A stretch of DNA of 64,000 nt from Pontibacter harenae (GTDB lineage: Bacteria > Bacteroidota > Bacteroidia > Cytophagales > Hymenobacteraceae): positions 59,872 to 123,871 of the forward strand of contig NZ_JAJJWH010000013.1 in assembly GCF_020907245.1 (NCBI RefSeq). Direction: 5' to 3'. The notes under the pieces are model-generated. The model had not been told where the DNA came from, made no database searches, and saw only the letters and a program-made list of their open reading frames with translations. Positions 37,601 to 46,366 of the stretch are shown piece after piece; position 1 is the first letter of the stretch; every line of letters starts with the position of its first letter. The position numbers were made by a program, and so were the translations under genes.

Positions 37601-37776
37601 AAGTTACCATCCACATCGGAGATGGTACCTATCGATGGGTCACTTTTTACACGCACACTTACACCCGGAAGGCCTAGTCCATCAGTTTCTGATGTAACTT
37701 TTCCCCTCACAGATTGCTGTGCGTAGGCCATGCTGCTTAAGCAGCACAACCAGATTAATAGTAAGATTTTCCTCAT
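34678..37776 (-). CDS. SusC/RagA TonB-dependent outer-membrane transporter (second pair)
   Basis: A 1,032-residue protein: signal peptide (CCLSSMAYAQ), carboxypeptidase-regulatory-like domain (VRGKVTSETDGLGLPGVSV), TonB-box region (LEEVVVVGYGVQKKKLVTGA), plug (ALQALQGQAPGVQISSTSGQ; GDSGPLYVVDGVLTG) and a barrel ending RPRTTMIGANIRF. No STN domain. It lies 55 bp behind GH31, so uptake and alpha-xylosidase are made together. This ties the pair to xyloglucan oligosaccharides, supported by the motif shared with GH74. Confidence 0.96.
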   Translation of the reverse strand: MRKILLLIWLCCLSSMAYAQQSVRGKVTSETDGLGLPGVSVRVKSDPSIGTISDVDGNFQLNVPSGDVTLLFSFTGFETQEVPLNNRAEVNVALGEDVKALEEVVVVGYGVQKKKLVTGATTQVAGEDLQKQSTTNALQALQGQAPGVQISSTSGQPGEGMRVVVRGLGTIGDSGPLYVVDGVLTGDISYLNPADIQSIDILKDAASAAIYGSQAANGVVLITTRQGKAGQPAQITFDTYYGVQNVARTHDMLNSREYATIMNEAMVNSGRLPRFTNDEIAAMGEGTNWLDEMFVDNAITQNYSLGAQGSKEGSVFSTSLSYTSQEGIVGGKDLSFYERYNFRINSEHNIYKDIVKMGEHLTFAYIQNNGIGVGNQYNNSLRGAFNTSPFVPMYDADGNFWDNSNAAWAGGAEANPYAQMVYSNQNRRNNQRLLGDVYLTIEPIKNLRFRTSLGMDYSAGESRSFTPTYRLSIYAFNDFTRASQSLNKGRSILWDNLLTYNFYAGQDHNFEVMLGSSAFQNDGSSIYGSNTHLTFNDLEHAWLNNATNADGVNIDLSGAPYDMDRRMSYFGRLNYNYKEKYLLNTTFRADGSSRFAPGNQWGYFPSVSAGWVVSEEAFMQNSVEWLNYFKLRASWGQVGNQSIPPFRYMAQVDFRNTNYTFGPGEGALVPGDALLTPGAYPSRLSNLNLQWETSQQTDIGFDAYLLNNKLTLTFDWYDKLTKDWLIQAPVLATAGAQPPYINGGNVRNSGVELAISYNDNIGDFNYSVGLNGAYNKNKVGEIPTADGIVHGDVNQLFDNSLEFYRAQNGFPIGYFWGLETAGIFQTEEEVNSYRTGEGRIIQPSAQPGDVRYVDQNSDGVINDQDRTMIGNPNPEYTFGATLSANYKGFDLSVLASGVAGNDIVQSYRNQANQFANFSSSILDRWYGPGSSNTIPRVTEDNRNWTNFSDLYIHDGDFLRISNVTLGYDFGKLINKGFVKQVRLYASVQNLYTFTRYNGMDPEIGYSIGFAQGVDLGYYPRPRTTMIGANIRF

Positions 37777-37831
37777 GGAATTTAGGTTTAATTTAAAATT
37801 TTAAATAGTAGCATCATTAAAAAAACAGGTA

Positions 37832-40693
37832 TTACTGCAGCTTCACAGATTTTGCTTTACCCTTGTATTTGATTACTTTGGCAGGTTTAGCGTCAAACTG
37901 TAACTCTTTGGGGTTATTCTGATCTACAAACACTACGTTAAAGGTTCTCTTCTTCAGCATACCCTCATACTGCCCTTGCTGCTTGCCTATAGTAAGCGTT
38001 TTAGAAGCTTCGTTATAAATAATCGGGATTTGGATAAACTTACCTTGCTCGTAGTTATAGTTGGTGTTTTCGTCTTCGTAAAGTTCAAACTTACCGTCTT
38101 TACCGCCATACACATACAACGTAATTTCATCGGCAGGCTTTTCGGTGGTGTACTCGATCTCTGGCCCAAACGGAAGGATAGCCCCTGCTTTTACAAAAAT
38201 CGGCATACGCTCATAAGGTGCACTGGCAGTAATCTTTTGGCCACCCTGCTTGTAAGTACCGTCGTAGAGGTTATACCATCCTGTGTTAGCTGGCAGGTAC
38301 ACTTCTCTAGAAGTGGCATGTCTTTCATATACAGGGTTAATGAGCAAGCTTGGCCCGAACATAAACTGATCACCAATATTCAGCACGTTTTTATCCTGAC
38401 CAAAGTCCATTGCTAAGTGACGCATAATGGTATAGTCATTATGGTAAACCTGCCCTGTAATAGAATACACATAAGGCATTAGACGGTAACGCAGCTTATT
38501 GTAATACACGATAGATTGGTAAGCCTTGTGGTCTTCTGGCGCAATGTTATACACCTCGCGGAACGGAAACTGACCGTGTGCACGGTAAAGCGGCGTAAAA
38601 GTGCCATACTGGTACCAACGGGCATTCAATTCGCGCCATTCTTCCAGGGCATCTCCTTGCGGTTCTGGTCTGTCATACTTGTTTTCTACAAAGAAACCGC
38701 CGATATCGGTAGTCCAGTAAGGCAGGCCCGATAAAGAGAAGTTTAAGCCAGCAGGAATCTGACGTCTCAGTTCAGGAAAAGTAGAGGCAATATCACCACT
38801 CCAAGTTGCGGCACCGTAGCGCTGCAAACCTGCAAAGGCAGAACGGGTAAGTATAAATACTCTGTCATTCGGATTCGTATTTCTTTGCCCTTCATAAATG
38901 CCCATATTATGCATCAGCACATAGGCATTAAAGTACTTGTCGGCAGCTCCCAGGTAGGTTGGGTTCATCAGCTGCTTGCGGTGCTCAATAGAAGAATTAG
39001 ATAGAATATCTGGTTCTGAGGCATCTTGCCACCAGGCATCTACACCTAACTTGTACAACTTCTTATCCAGTAGGTTCCAGAACATTTTTCTGCCTTCCGG
39101 GTTAAAGGCGTCGTAGAAAGTAGAGACATAGCCTTCCCCGATCCAGTCTCTGATACCTTCGTTGATACTTGTTTTGTATAGCAGTCCTTTTTCATCGAAA
39201 CGCTTGTAAGCCTCTATTCCTTCATAAAACTTAGGCCATGTAGAGATCATGAAATGCACATTATACTTTTCATGTAGCTCCTTTATCATACCTTCAGGGT
39301 CAGGAAACCTTGATTTATCAAACTCCTGGCTTCCCCATTGGTCCTCTTCCCAATAAGACCAGTCCTGCACAATGTTATCTAGCGGAATGTTGCGCTTACG
39401 AAACTCTTTCACCGCGTTCATGAGCTCTTCCTGTGTTTTGTAGCGCTCACGGCTTTGCCAGAAGCCCATCGCCCACTTTGGCATAATCTGCGCATCTCCT
39501 GTTATGGTGCGATAACCACTAACAACTTCGTCCATGTTGTTGCCATACACGAAGTAATAATCTATTTCATCTCCTGCCTCAGAAGCAAAAGCATAGACTT
39601 GTTTTTCCTGCTCAGTTTGAGGTGTCAGGTAGCGCAGTGCTAAGAAAGACTGTCCTCCGTCTGGGTTCCATTCAATTATGAAAGCATGCTTCACGCCTTT
39701 CTCTAGGTCCTGGGCAAAAACAGACTGGCCTGGATTCCAAGCTTCACGCCAATTATCCAGTAACAGCTCGCCATCAATCCACACTTTCACATAACCAGAA
39801 CCAGGCATCACAAAATGATGCTCTCCTGTTTCGTCACTCTCTATAAAGCCTTCCCAGGTAATAGTACCTCCTTCTAGAGAGTAGCCTTCTGGAAATTTAC
39901 TCTGATCTTCTAAAAACTCATATTTGATCTCTTTTTCCTGGCGCACAATGGGTGCTTTGCCTGCGTTTGGTGCAGAAGCATATGTAGCGGTTAGGCCACC
40001 AGGCTGCTGGTCTTTTGTATACAATTTTAGCTTAGAAAGCTCCTGGTAAGGCCTTATATCACCAAATTTGGTGATGGAGTTATTGTCCCAAAGTATGCCG
40101 TAATTTTTGCTGGAAACCAAAAAAGGAATCACCGCCACAGAGTTGTACTGCGTCAGGTCTACCTGCCAGCCTTTGTAGTTCATCAGGCCTGTTTGGTGCT
40201 GCCCTAAACCGTATAGTGCTTCATCAGGTGTGCTTTTGAATGCTTTGTGCAGGCTATAGCTTTTTTCGTTGTTCAGCAGTTCTACTGGCGAAAAAGTATT
40301 CTTGCTGCTGTAGTTCTCCTGGAGTACAAGGTTGCCGTTTCGATCGTAAAAGGTAACTTCTCCTGTGTTAGCGGCCACCTCTACTCTAAGAGATTTGGTA
40401 TTCAGCACAAGGCCTTTTGCCTCTTCCTTCACATCCCATTGCCCTTCAGCCTTTAAGTTGTCCAATACCATCAGGCTCGGCGCATCTTCAAACTCTGCTG
40501 CCGGTGTAGCTACCACCTGTATAATTTTATCTGATATAACCCGAAGCTTGAGATACTGCGGATCTCCTGCTGCCTCTTTTTCTAGTCTTACCAGTACCCC
40601 ATCTTCAAGCTTCTGGAAGCTTTTGATTTTAGGTCCGCTAAAGGATGAGAGCGCAACCAACAAAAGAAGGTAAAAAGTATTCTTAAATTTCAT
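37832..40693 (-). CDS. GH31 alpha-xylosidase with PA14 insert
   Basis: The ATG at 40693 (MKFKNTFYLLLLVALSSFSG) gives a signal peptide and is preferred over the frame extension to 40741; 953 residues. The N-terminal sandwich (to about 220) is followed by a PA14 domain (about 225-355: TWEGFIESDETGEHHFVMPGSG, VKVWIDGELLLDNW), then the TIM barrel. The nucleophile is about Asp557 in GVDAWWQDASEPD and the acid/base about Asp634 in TWSGDIAST. The WWQDASEPD form and the PA14 insertion are those of xyloglucan-specific alpha-xylosidases such as Cellvibrio Xyl31A. It should release xylose from the non-reducing end of xyloglucan oligosaccharides in the periplasm. First gene of the GH31-susC-susD-SGBP operon, with the shared motif about 112-147 bp upstream. 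Confidence 0.93.
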   Translation of the reverse strand: MKFKNTFYLLLLVALSSFSGPKIKSFQKLEDGVLVRLEKEAAGDPQYLKLRVISDKIIQVVATPAAEFEDAPSLMVLDNLKAEGQWDVKEEAKGLVLNTKSLRVEVAANTGEVTFYDRNGNLVLQENYSSKNTFSPVELLNNEKSYSLHKAFKSTPDEALYGLGQHQTGLMNYKGWQVDLTQYNSVAVIPFLVSSKNYGILWDNNSITKFGDIRPYQELSKLKLYTKDQQPGGLTATYASAPNAGKAPIVRQEKEIKYEFLEDQSKFPEGYSLEGGTITWEGFIESDETGEHHFVMPGSGYVKVWIDGELLLDNWREAWNPGQSVFAQDLEKGVKHAFIIEWNPDGGQSFLALRYLTPQTEQEKQVYAFASEAGDEIDYYFVYGNNMDEVVSGYRTITGDAQIMPKWAMGFWQSRERYKTQEELMNAVKEFRKRNIPLDNIVQDWSYWEEDQWGSQEFDKSRFPDPEGMIKELHEKYNVHFMISTWPKFYEGIEAYKRFDEKGLLYKTSINEGIRDWIGEGYVSTFYDAFNPEGRKMFWNLLDKKLYKLGVDAWWQDASEPDILSNSSIEHRKQLMNPTYLGAADKYFNAYVLMHNMGIYEGQRNTNPNDRVFILTRSAFAGLQRYGAATWSGDIASTFPELRRQIPAGLNFSLSGLPYWTTDIGGFFVENKYDRPEPQGDALEEWRELNARWYQYGTFTPLYRAHGQFPFREVYNIAPEDHKAYQSIVYYNKLRYRLMPYVYSITGQVYHNDYTIMRHLAMDFGQDKNVLNIGDQFMFGPSLLINPVYERHATSREVYLPANTGWYNLYDGTYKQGGQKITASAPYERMPIFVKAGAILPFGPEIEYTTEKPADEITLYVYGGKDGKFELYEDENTNYNYEQGKFIQIPIIYNEASKTLTIGKQQGQYEGMLKKRTFNVVFVDQNNPKELQFDAKPAKVIKYKGKAKSVKLQ

Positions 40694-40804
40694 GTAGATA
40701 GATAAACGTGTATGAACAATAAGCCTTAGAATTATGAGCAACCACTTAACCAGATGAGTAAGTAATTACACGACGAAGGTATAAAAATGTTAAGCAGCAG
40801 TGGG

Positions 40805-40840
40805 GTATCAAATGTTTCAGATGTATGACCTGTCTGTTAA
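40805..40840 (-). promoter_or_regulatory. Candidate operator shared with the GH74 promoter
   Basis: Plus-strand GTATNAAATGTTTCAGA, 14 bases, GTTAA; identical pattern and spacing to 8328-8363. It lies 112-147 bp upstream of the GH31 ATG. All 16 fixed bases of the first block and the five of the second agree between the two sites, while the 14-base spacer differs, as expected for a protein-binding site rather than a recent duplication. Confidence 0.55.
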
Positions 40841-41023
40841 CATGGCCTTAAATAGCCTGCAAAGCCATATTTATGGGATCTTTGCGATGAGTAAACTATG
40901 AAACTTGCTGAGCCTAGAGCAAGAGAAAAGAACTGCTCCCTCAGGCTTTCCAGCACTACACATTAGAGCCTTAAAAGCTTCGACACCTTATGTTGTACAG
41001 GTTATGAAGTTGCTAAAACCGCT

Positions 41024-41099
41024 ACATCTCTAAACACAGAAACGGCAACAACCGCAGTAAAAATAATGCGATTGTTGCCGTTTCTGTGTCTAGAGATGT
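41024..41099 (-). terminator. Terminator with a 28-bp stem after the hybrid regulator gene
   Basis: Arms 41024-41051 and 41072-41099 pair over 28 bp with one mismatch (41033/41090). The 20-nt loop contains a further CGCA/TGCG pairing. It ends 23 bp beyond the stop codon at 41122. Much longer than a usual terminator stem. Confidence 0.75.
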
Positions 41100-41121
41100 G
41101 TAATGTGGCTGATTGTAAGTA

Positions 41122-44100
41122 TCAGTTAAGAGAGGTTTGTTTCTGCTTAGATTCGGCATAAGCAGATGGCAGAATCTGATATTCTTCTTTGAAATATTTT
41201 GTAAAATATTTTCGGTTGTTAAAGCCGACCTTATAAGCTACCTCGGCCACCGTCAGTTGGCTTTTTTCTAATAACTGTGCAGCGTGTTGTAGCCTTATCT
41301 TCCTGATGAATTCCACGGGGGAAGTACCTGTGATGGCCAACAACTTCTTATAAAGATGCACCCTGCTCATGCCCAGTTCCTTGCTCATAAGCTCAACAGA
41401 GAAATCAGGATCAGATAAATTTTCCTCCACTACCCTGATGGCATTCTGGACAAGTTTATCATCTAACGAAACAATCTGCTCTTCACTTGACTGTACACTT
41501 ATCTTCTTCTCCAGCGCCTTGTGCAGCAATTGGTGCTGCGTAACCAGATTTCTAATACGGGAAAGGAAAAGCTCTAAACTGAACGGTTTCGTAATATAGT
41601 CATTTGCCCCAATATCCAGCCCCTTCACCTTTTGCTCCTCAGCAGTATGGGCTGTAAGTAAGATAAAAGGTATATGCGAGGTACGGGCGTCGTTTTTAAC
41701 TTTTTTGCAAAGCTCTATCCCGTTCAGCTCTGGCATCATTAAGTCGCTTACAATCAAATCAGGCAAGCCAGCTAATGCCTTTTGCCAGCCTTCTTTGCCG
41801 TTTTTCGCTTCTGTGATGGTATAGAATGCACCAAGACTGTCTTTCAGATAACTACGAAAATCTTCGTTATCCTCTACAAGCAATATGTTGGGCTTCGATT
41901 CTGCATGCACAGCAGCTTCTCCATCTTTCTCCTCCGCATGCACCTTGGTTAGCACTAGACTTTCAGTTTCATAGCCTACAGCTTCTGTTATCTCCTTATA
42001 AGAGGTAAGTTCCTTAACAGGTATGGTTACCGTAAAGCAGCTTCCCTTGCCTGGTTCACTTTCTACTGTTATCATGCCACCGTGTATTCTCACAAACTCT
42101 TTTGTGATTGCCAGCCCAATGCCACTCCCTTGGTTTAGAAAATTGCTTGGAACATCGTTTTTATAAAAGCGCTCAAAAATTAATTCCTGCTTTTCTTTGG
42201 CTATACCTATACCAGTGTCTTTTACTTTTAGCTCTACTATTTTCAATCCTTCAGAAGAAGAATCGTTGTCGTGGCAGTTCACCTCCACATCTATACTGCC
42301 ATACTCGGGCGTAAATTTAAAAGCGTTGGAAAGCAGGTTGAAGAGTATCTTTTCCAGCTTGTCCATATCGAAAGACGCCTGTAGTTCATCTAGGTTAGCA
42401 TGGAAAGTAAGCGTGATATTCTTTTTCTCCGAAAGTTCTGAAAAGGAGTTGACGGACTCTTTTATAAACTTTACAATATTCCCCTCACAAGGGTATAAAC
42501 TCACTTTCTCAACTTCCAGCTTTCTAAAGTCCAGCAACTGGGTCACCAAGTTAAGCAAACGTTTCGCGTTGCGGTTTATCATCTGGAACTGCTTAAGCTG
42601 CTCTGGTTCGGTTGTAGAGTTTAGGAGCTTATCGAGAGGGGCTAAAATAAGGGCAAGTGGGGTTTTTAACTCATGGCTCAGGTTTGTAAAGAACCTGAGC
42701 TTCATCATATCCAGTTCGCGCAATTGCTTTGCTTCTCGCCGCTCCTGCTCTAGCACAAACTTTGATCTTGTACGCTGCAACTCTATCTTCCTGATAAGTA
42801 TAAGCAACCCTACAGCTGTGAGCATGTAAATAAAATAAGCTGTATAAGTTCTCCAGAAAGGCGCCAGCACCACTAGCTCCATAGTAGCACCTTCCCTGTT
42901 CCAAACCCCGTCGTTATTCGATGCCATCACTTTAAACTGATAAGTACCAGGGTCAAGGTTAGTATACGTTACACGCCTGTTAGCGCCATCGGTAGTGTGC
43001 CACTCTTTGTCAAATCCCTCTAGCTTATACCTATATTGGTTCTTTATTGGCTGCAGGAAGTTTAGCGCCGCAAATTCTATCGAAAACACATTCTCGTCAT
43101 GCTCCAGCGTAATAGACTCTGTCTCGTTTATCGCACTCGTCAGTTTACCTTTGCCATTGGGATGCACTTCGATGCCCTGGTTAAACAACTGGAAATCTGT
43201 AAAAACCACTTTAGGAACAGACTGGTTGATGCGCAAATCATGCGGATGAAACAGATTAAACCCGTTTGGTCCACCGAAAAGAATTTCCCCCTTTTTTGTC
43301 TTGTAAGCTGCATTTTCATTAAAAGACTTGCTCTGCAGCCCATCCGACTCATCGTAGTTTCTTGTTTTAAGCATTAACGATTTCGCATCTTTCCCACTCA
43401 GGATGAGCTGAGAAATTCCATTCGGGGTACTTACCCAAAGGTTGTTACTATTATCTTCAACTACATTAAGTATGATGTTGTGCGGCAGGCCATCTTCTTT
43501 TGTAAAAACTCTGAAAGACTGATCCTCCTCATTATACAGGTTAAGACCTTCGGGGGTGCCAAGCCAAACATTATTCCTGCTGTCACAGAAGATGGTAAAA
43601 ATATTATTACTGCTTAAGCTGTTCGTGTTTGTAGCACTGTTAACAAAGGCTGTAACCTTACCTGTTTGTCTGTGCAGCACCTCAACACCTTTGTTACCCC
43701 CTATCCAAATGTTACCTTTATGGTCTTCGGCAATGGCAGCAACATACTCCGCCTTTACCCTGGCTTTGTTTTTTGTTAAGTAATGGTGAAAGGCTTCTAT
43801 TTTTCTGTCAAAGAGCTGCAATCCGCCATGCATCGTTCCCACCCACATATTGCCTCTAGAATCTTCGAACAGCTCCCATACATTATTGTCAGAAATAGCA
43901 AGCGCATCAGAAGCTTCACTTGTATAACGGATAAACTTTTTGCCGTCAAATTTATTCAGTCCACCCAGGTAGGTTCCTACCCAAAGAGTATTCTCTTTAT
44001 CTAATAGTAAGCTTACAACAACATCGCTGCTTATACTGCTGTGGTCCTTAGGGTTGTGCCTGTAACGGGTATATTTGCCTGTCTCACGATTAAAGTAAAG

Positions 44101-45297
44101 CAGTCCTCCGCCGTTTGTGCCTATCCACAAGTTCCCTTTTTTGTCTTCTACAAACCGGTTAACATCATCGTAAGGCAACGTCCCCTTAACCAAAAGCTGG
44201 TTTTTGAAATGCTGAAAGCGAATCGCATCTTTATGATAATAGTTTACCCCTTTCTTATAAGTACCTAACCATATTATACCTTCATTGTCTTTATAAAGGG
44301 CATTGATACTATTGTGCACCAGGCTACTTTTTACCTCTGGGTTGTGCACCACATACTGCACACTAAAATTCGACTTATCTATAATATTTATACCACCATG
44401 GTCTGTACCCAGCCAAATATTACCTTCAGCATCTTCGACTATACCGCGTACTAAATTACTGTTTAAGCTGTGCGCAGGTGAGTTTTTGTGAAAATGGATG
44501 AATGATTTTTTCGATGAGCTAAAGTGGTAAGCTCCTATGCCATCAAAAGGGGAGTAAATCCATAGGTCATCGCCTTTATCTATGGTTAACTTCAAACCTT
44601 GTGCAATGCTGTTGCTACTGATTTGATCAGCCAGGTAAGGTATTCTATCAGCAACCTTTAAGGTAACTTGGTTTAGCTTTTCCAACACACCACTTTGGTT
44701 CATAACCCAGTAAAAGCCCTCTGAACTTTGCGCAATGGCTGTTATGTTGTTTGAACTAATAGAGCTCCGATCGTGCGGATTATGCTTGAGCGTTACAGAA
44801 GTCTGCGCTTTAGGGTCATATTTAGTTATTCCCTGACCAGGCTGTACAAACCAATAGTTGCCCTGCCGATCTTTTACAATCTCCTCAATTTCGCCAACTG
44901 GCAAGCTATACCGTTTCAAGAAGGCATGCTGGTCATGAGAAAACTGTTCCGTGGTCGGATTATAGACATCGAAGCCACCATTCATCACTTTTACCAGAAT
45001 ATTTCCTGCCGGATCTTCAAAAAGCTTGCTTACATTGTTTCCACTTATAGATCCAGCATCTTTTGAGTCGTGCCGAAAAGCCTTGATATTGTAACCATCA
45101 TATCGGTTTAAACCTGCATCTGTACCAATCCAGATAAACCCTTTGCTATCTTTAAGAAAACTTGTGACTTGGTTATGCGACAACCCGTTATTTACATCGA
45201 TAAGAGAGAACCTGTACTGGTCCTGTGGAGCAGCTAGTACTTGGGACAAGCAACAGAAAAGAAATATCACGACAGGAAAAAGCCTTGTAAATCGCAT
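41122..45297 (-). CDS. Hybrid two-component system regulator (sensor kinase-receiver-AraC)
   Basis: A 1,391-residue HTCS. Signal peptide (FCCLSQVLAAP), then about 14 two-component propeller repeats forming a periplasmic sensor (FLKDSKGFIWIGTDAGLNRYDG, LFEDSRGNMWVGTMHGGLQLFD), a Y_Y_Y domain (YRYKLEGFDKEWHTTDG), one membrane helix near residue 815 (YFIYMLTAVGLLILI), HisKA with His875 (LSHELKTPLALILAPL), HATPase (FKFTPEYGSIDVEV, GSGIGLAITKEFV), a receiver with Asp1185 (LIVSDLMMPELNG) and a C-terminal AraC helix-turn-helix (SKELGMSRVHLYKKL, VAYKVGFNNRKYFTKYFKEEY). Such proteins bind an oligosaccharide in the periplasm and switch on a polysaccharide locus. Adjacent to the GH31 operon; the likeliest reader of the shared motif. 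Confidence 0.95.
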   Translation of the reverse strand: MRFTRLFPVVIFLFCCLSQVLAAPQDQYRFSLIDVNNGLSHNQVTSFLKDSKGFIWIGTDAGLNRYDGYNIKAFRHDSKDAGSISGNNVSKLFEDPAGNILVKVMNGGFDVYNPTTEQFSHDQHAFLKRYSLPVGEIEEIVKDRQGNYWFVQPGQGITKYDPKAQTSVTLKHNPHDRSSISSNNITAIAQSSEGFYWVMNQSGVLEKLNQVTLKVADRIPYLADQISSNSIAQGLKLTIDKGDDLWIYSPFDGIGAYHFSSSKKSFIHFHKNSPAHSLNSNLVRGIVEDAEGNIWLGTDHGGINIIDKSNFSVQYVVHNPEVKSSLVHNSINALYKDNEGIIWLGTYKKGVNYYHKDAIRFQHFKNQLLVKGTLPYDDVNRFVEDKKGNLWIGTNGGGLLYFNRETGKYTRYRHNPKDHSSISSDVVVSLLLDKENTLWVGTYLGGLNKFDGKKFIRYTSEASDALAISDNNVWELFEDSRGNMWVGTMHGGLQLFDRKIEAFHHYLTKNKARVKAEYVAAIAEDHKGNIWIGGNKGVEVLHRQTGKVTAFVNSATNTNSLSSNNIFTIFCDSRNNVWLGTPEGLNLYNEEDQSFRVFTKEDGLPHNIILNVVEDNSNNLWVSTPNGISQLILSGKDAKSLMLKTRNYDESDGLQSKSFNENAAYKTKKGEILFGGPNGFNLFHPHDLRINQSVPKVVFTDFQLFNQGIEVHPNGKGKLTSAINETESITLEHDENVFSIEFAALNFLQPIKNQYRYKLEGFDKEWHTTDGANRRVTYTNLDPGTYQFKVMASNNDGVWNREGATMELVVLAPFWRTYTAYFIYMLTAVGLLILIRKIELQRTRSKFVLEQERREAKQLRELDMMKLRFFTNLSHELKTPLALILAPLDKLLNSTTEPEQLKQFQMINRNAKRLLNLVTQLLDFRKLEVEKVSLYPCEGNIVKFIKESVNSFSELSEKKNITLTFHANLDELQASFDMDKLEKILFNLLSNAFKFTPEYGSIDVEVNCHDNDSSSEGLKIVELKVKDTGIGIAKEKQELIFERFYKNDVPSNFLNQGSGIGLAITKEFVRIHGGMITVESEPGKGSCFTVTIPVKELTSYKEITEAVGYETESLVLTKVHAEEKDGEAAVHAESKPNILLVEDNEDFRSYLKDSLGAFYTITEAKNGKEGWQKALAGLPDLIVSDLMMPELNGIELCKKVKNDARTSHIPFILLTAHTAEEQKVKGLDIGANDYITKPFSLELFLSRIRNLVTQHQLLHKALEKKISVQSSEEQIVSLDDKLVQNAIRVVEENLSDPDFSVELMSKELGMSRVHLYKKLLAITGTSPVEFIRKIRLQHAAQLLEKSQLTVAEVAYKVGFNNRKYFTKYFKEEYQILPSAYAESKQKQTSLN

Positions 45298-45493
45298 AGT
45301 TGCTGTGATAGCTTAAATGATAATGGCTCCTAATCTACAGAAAATTATCCAGAAACACTCAATTAAGCTATACACAAAAGCTTAACATTGAACAAGTACT
45401 CACTTATAGACACTACAACAGAAGTAATTGCAGTTCAAGCAGATAGCTTAAACATCAAGTTTGGCTGCTGTTCCGCACAATACTTTTAGTGGT

Positions 45494-46366
45494 TTAAACA
45501 AATACTCTGGAGCCGGAATAGTTTTGGCGAAATTCCTTTGGCGTACAGCCGTTTTTCTTTCTAAAAATCCTGTTAAAGTACGAAAGGTTATTAAACCCAC
45601 ACTTGTAAGATATCTCTGATATGGTTTCTGTTGTGTCAATCAACATTCTAGAGGCATGGCCAAGCCTGATCTCGTTCAAGCTTTCAATGAAAGTCTTTCC
45701 TGTTCGCTTTTTAATAAACCTACTAAAGGATACCTCCGTCATGTTTACAACCTTTGCTACATCCGCCAGCGAAATTTCCTTCTCGTACGAGTTCTGCATG
45801 AACTCAAATACTTTCTCAATTCTTCGGCTATTGTAGGAAAAGTGTTCAGCTGTAAAAGAGCTATTAGATAGCGTACGCATATTGCGCGACGTAGACAAAT
45901 CATGTAATATAGAGATTAACTCCAACACCGAATCGAAACCACTCATCTGGGTAAGCTTCTCCAAACGGGGTCTGAAAGTCGTTTTGACCTCATCCGAAAA
46001 GGAAATACCTCTGCTTGCCCGCTCTAAAAGCGTCCGTATAAAATTAAGCTGGTTTCTGCGCAGCAGCTTGTCATCAAACAAGTCCCTATGAAACTGAAGG
46101 GTTACCTCCACAATCTCATTGCTTTTGCATTGGTGCGTAAACCATCCATGAGGCAAGTTGCTCCCCACCAGCACTAAATCCATGTCGCCTATTACTTCTG
46201 TGTGGTCACCAACAATACGCTTGGTACCTGCCGCATTGGCAATAAAGTTTAACTCAAACTCCTCGTGGTAATGCAACGGGAAGTTAAACTCTTGCTTTTC
46301 CCTTGAAAATATAGTAAAGCAATCATTTTGAGTAAGAGGCGTTATTTCACGGTATATAGTGCTCAT
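45494..46366 (-). CDS. AraC-family regulator with cupin-like sensor domain
   Basis: A 290-residue cytosolic protein. The N-terminal part (about 20-110: FPLHYHEEFELNFI, GDMDLVLVGSNLPHGW) is an AraC-type cupin with metal/sugar-binding-like histidines. The C-terminal 100 residues contain two helix-turn-helix units (SLADVAKVVNMTEVSFSRFIKKRTG; TISEISYKCGFNNLSYFNRIFRKKNG). It is transcribed away from the mannan operon, 466 bp from GH26, which makes it the obvious candidate regulator of that operon, responding to a cytosolic sugar such as mannose or mannobiose. It also lies 196 bp upstream of the hybrid regulator gene, in the same direction. Confidence 0.9.
   Translation of the reverse strand: MSTIYREITPLTQNDCFTIFSREKQEFNFPLHYHEEFELNFIANAAGTKRIVGDHTEVIGDMDLVLVGSNLPHGWFTHQCKSNEIVEVTLQFHRDLFDDKLLRRNQLNFIRTLLERASRGISFSDEVKTTFRPRLEKLTQMSGFDSVLELISILHDLSTSRNMRTLSNSSFTAEHFSYNSRRIEKVFEFMQNSYEKEISLADVAKVVNMTEVSFSRFIKKRTGKTFIESLNEIRLGHASRMLIDTTETISEISYKCGFNNLSYFNRIFRKKNGCTPKEFRQNYSGSRVFV

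Larger units (their letters stand above)
40694..41121. other. Intergenic region between GH31 and the hybrid regulator
   Basis: It holds the upstream region of the GH31 operon, including the shared motif at 40805-40840, and the terminator of the regulator gene at 41024-41099. No coding frame is seen. Confidence 0.6.

Noticed and set aside
42197..42829. A 210-residue Ser-rich frame opposite the hybrid regulator
   Set aside because: It mirrors the kinase coding sequence on the other strand; the Ser bias comes from complementing Lys/Glu-rich codons.
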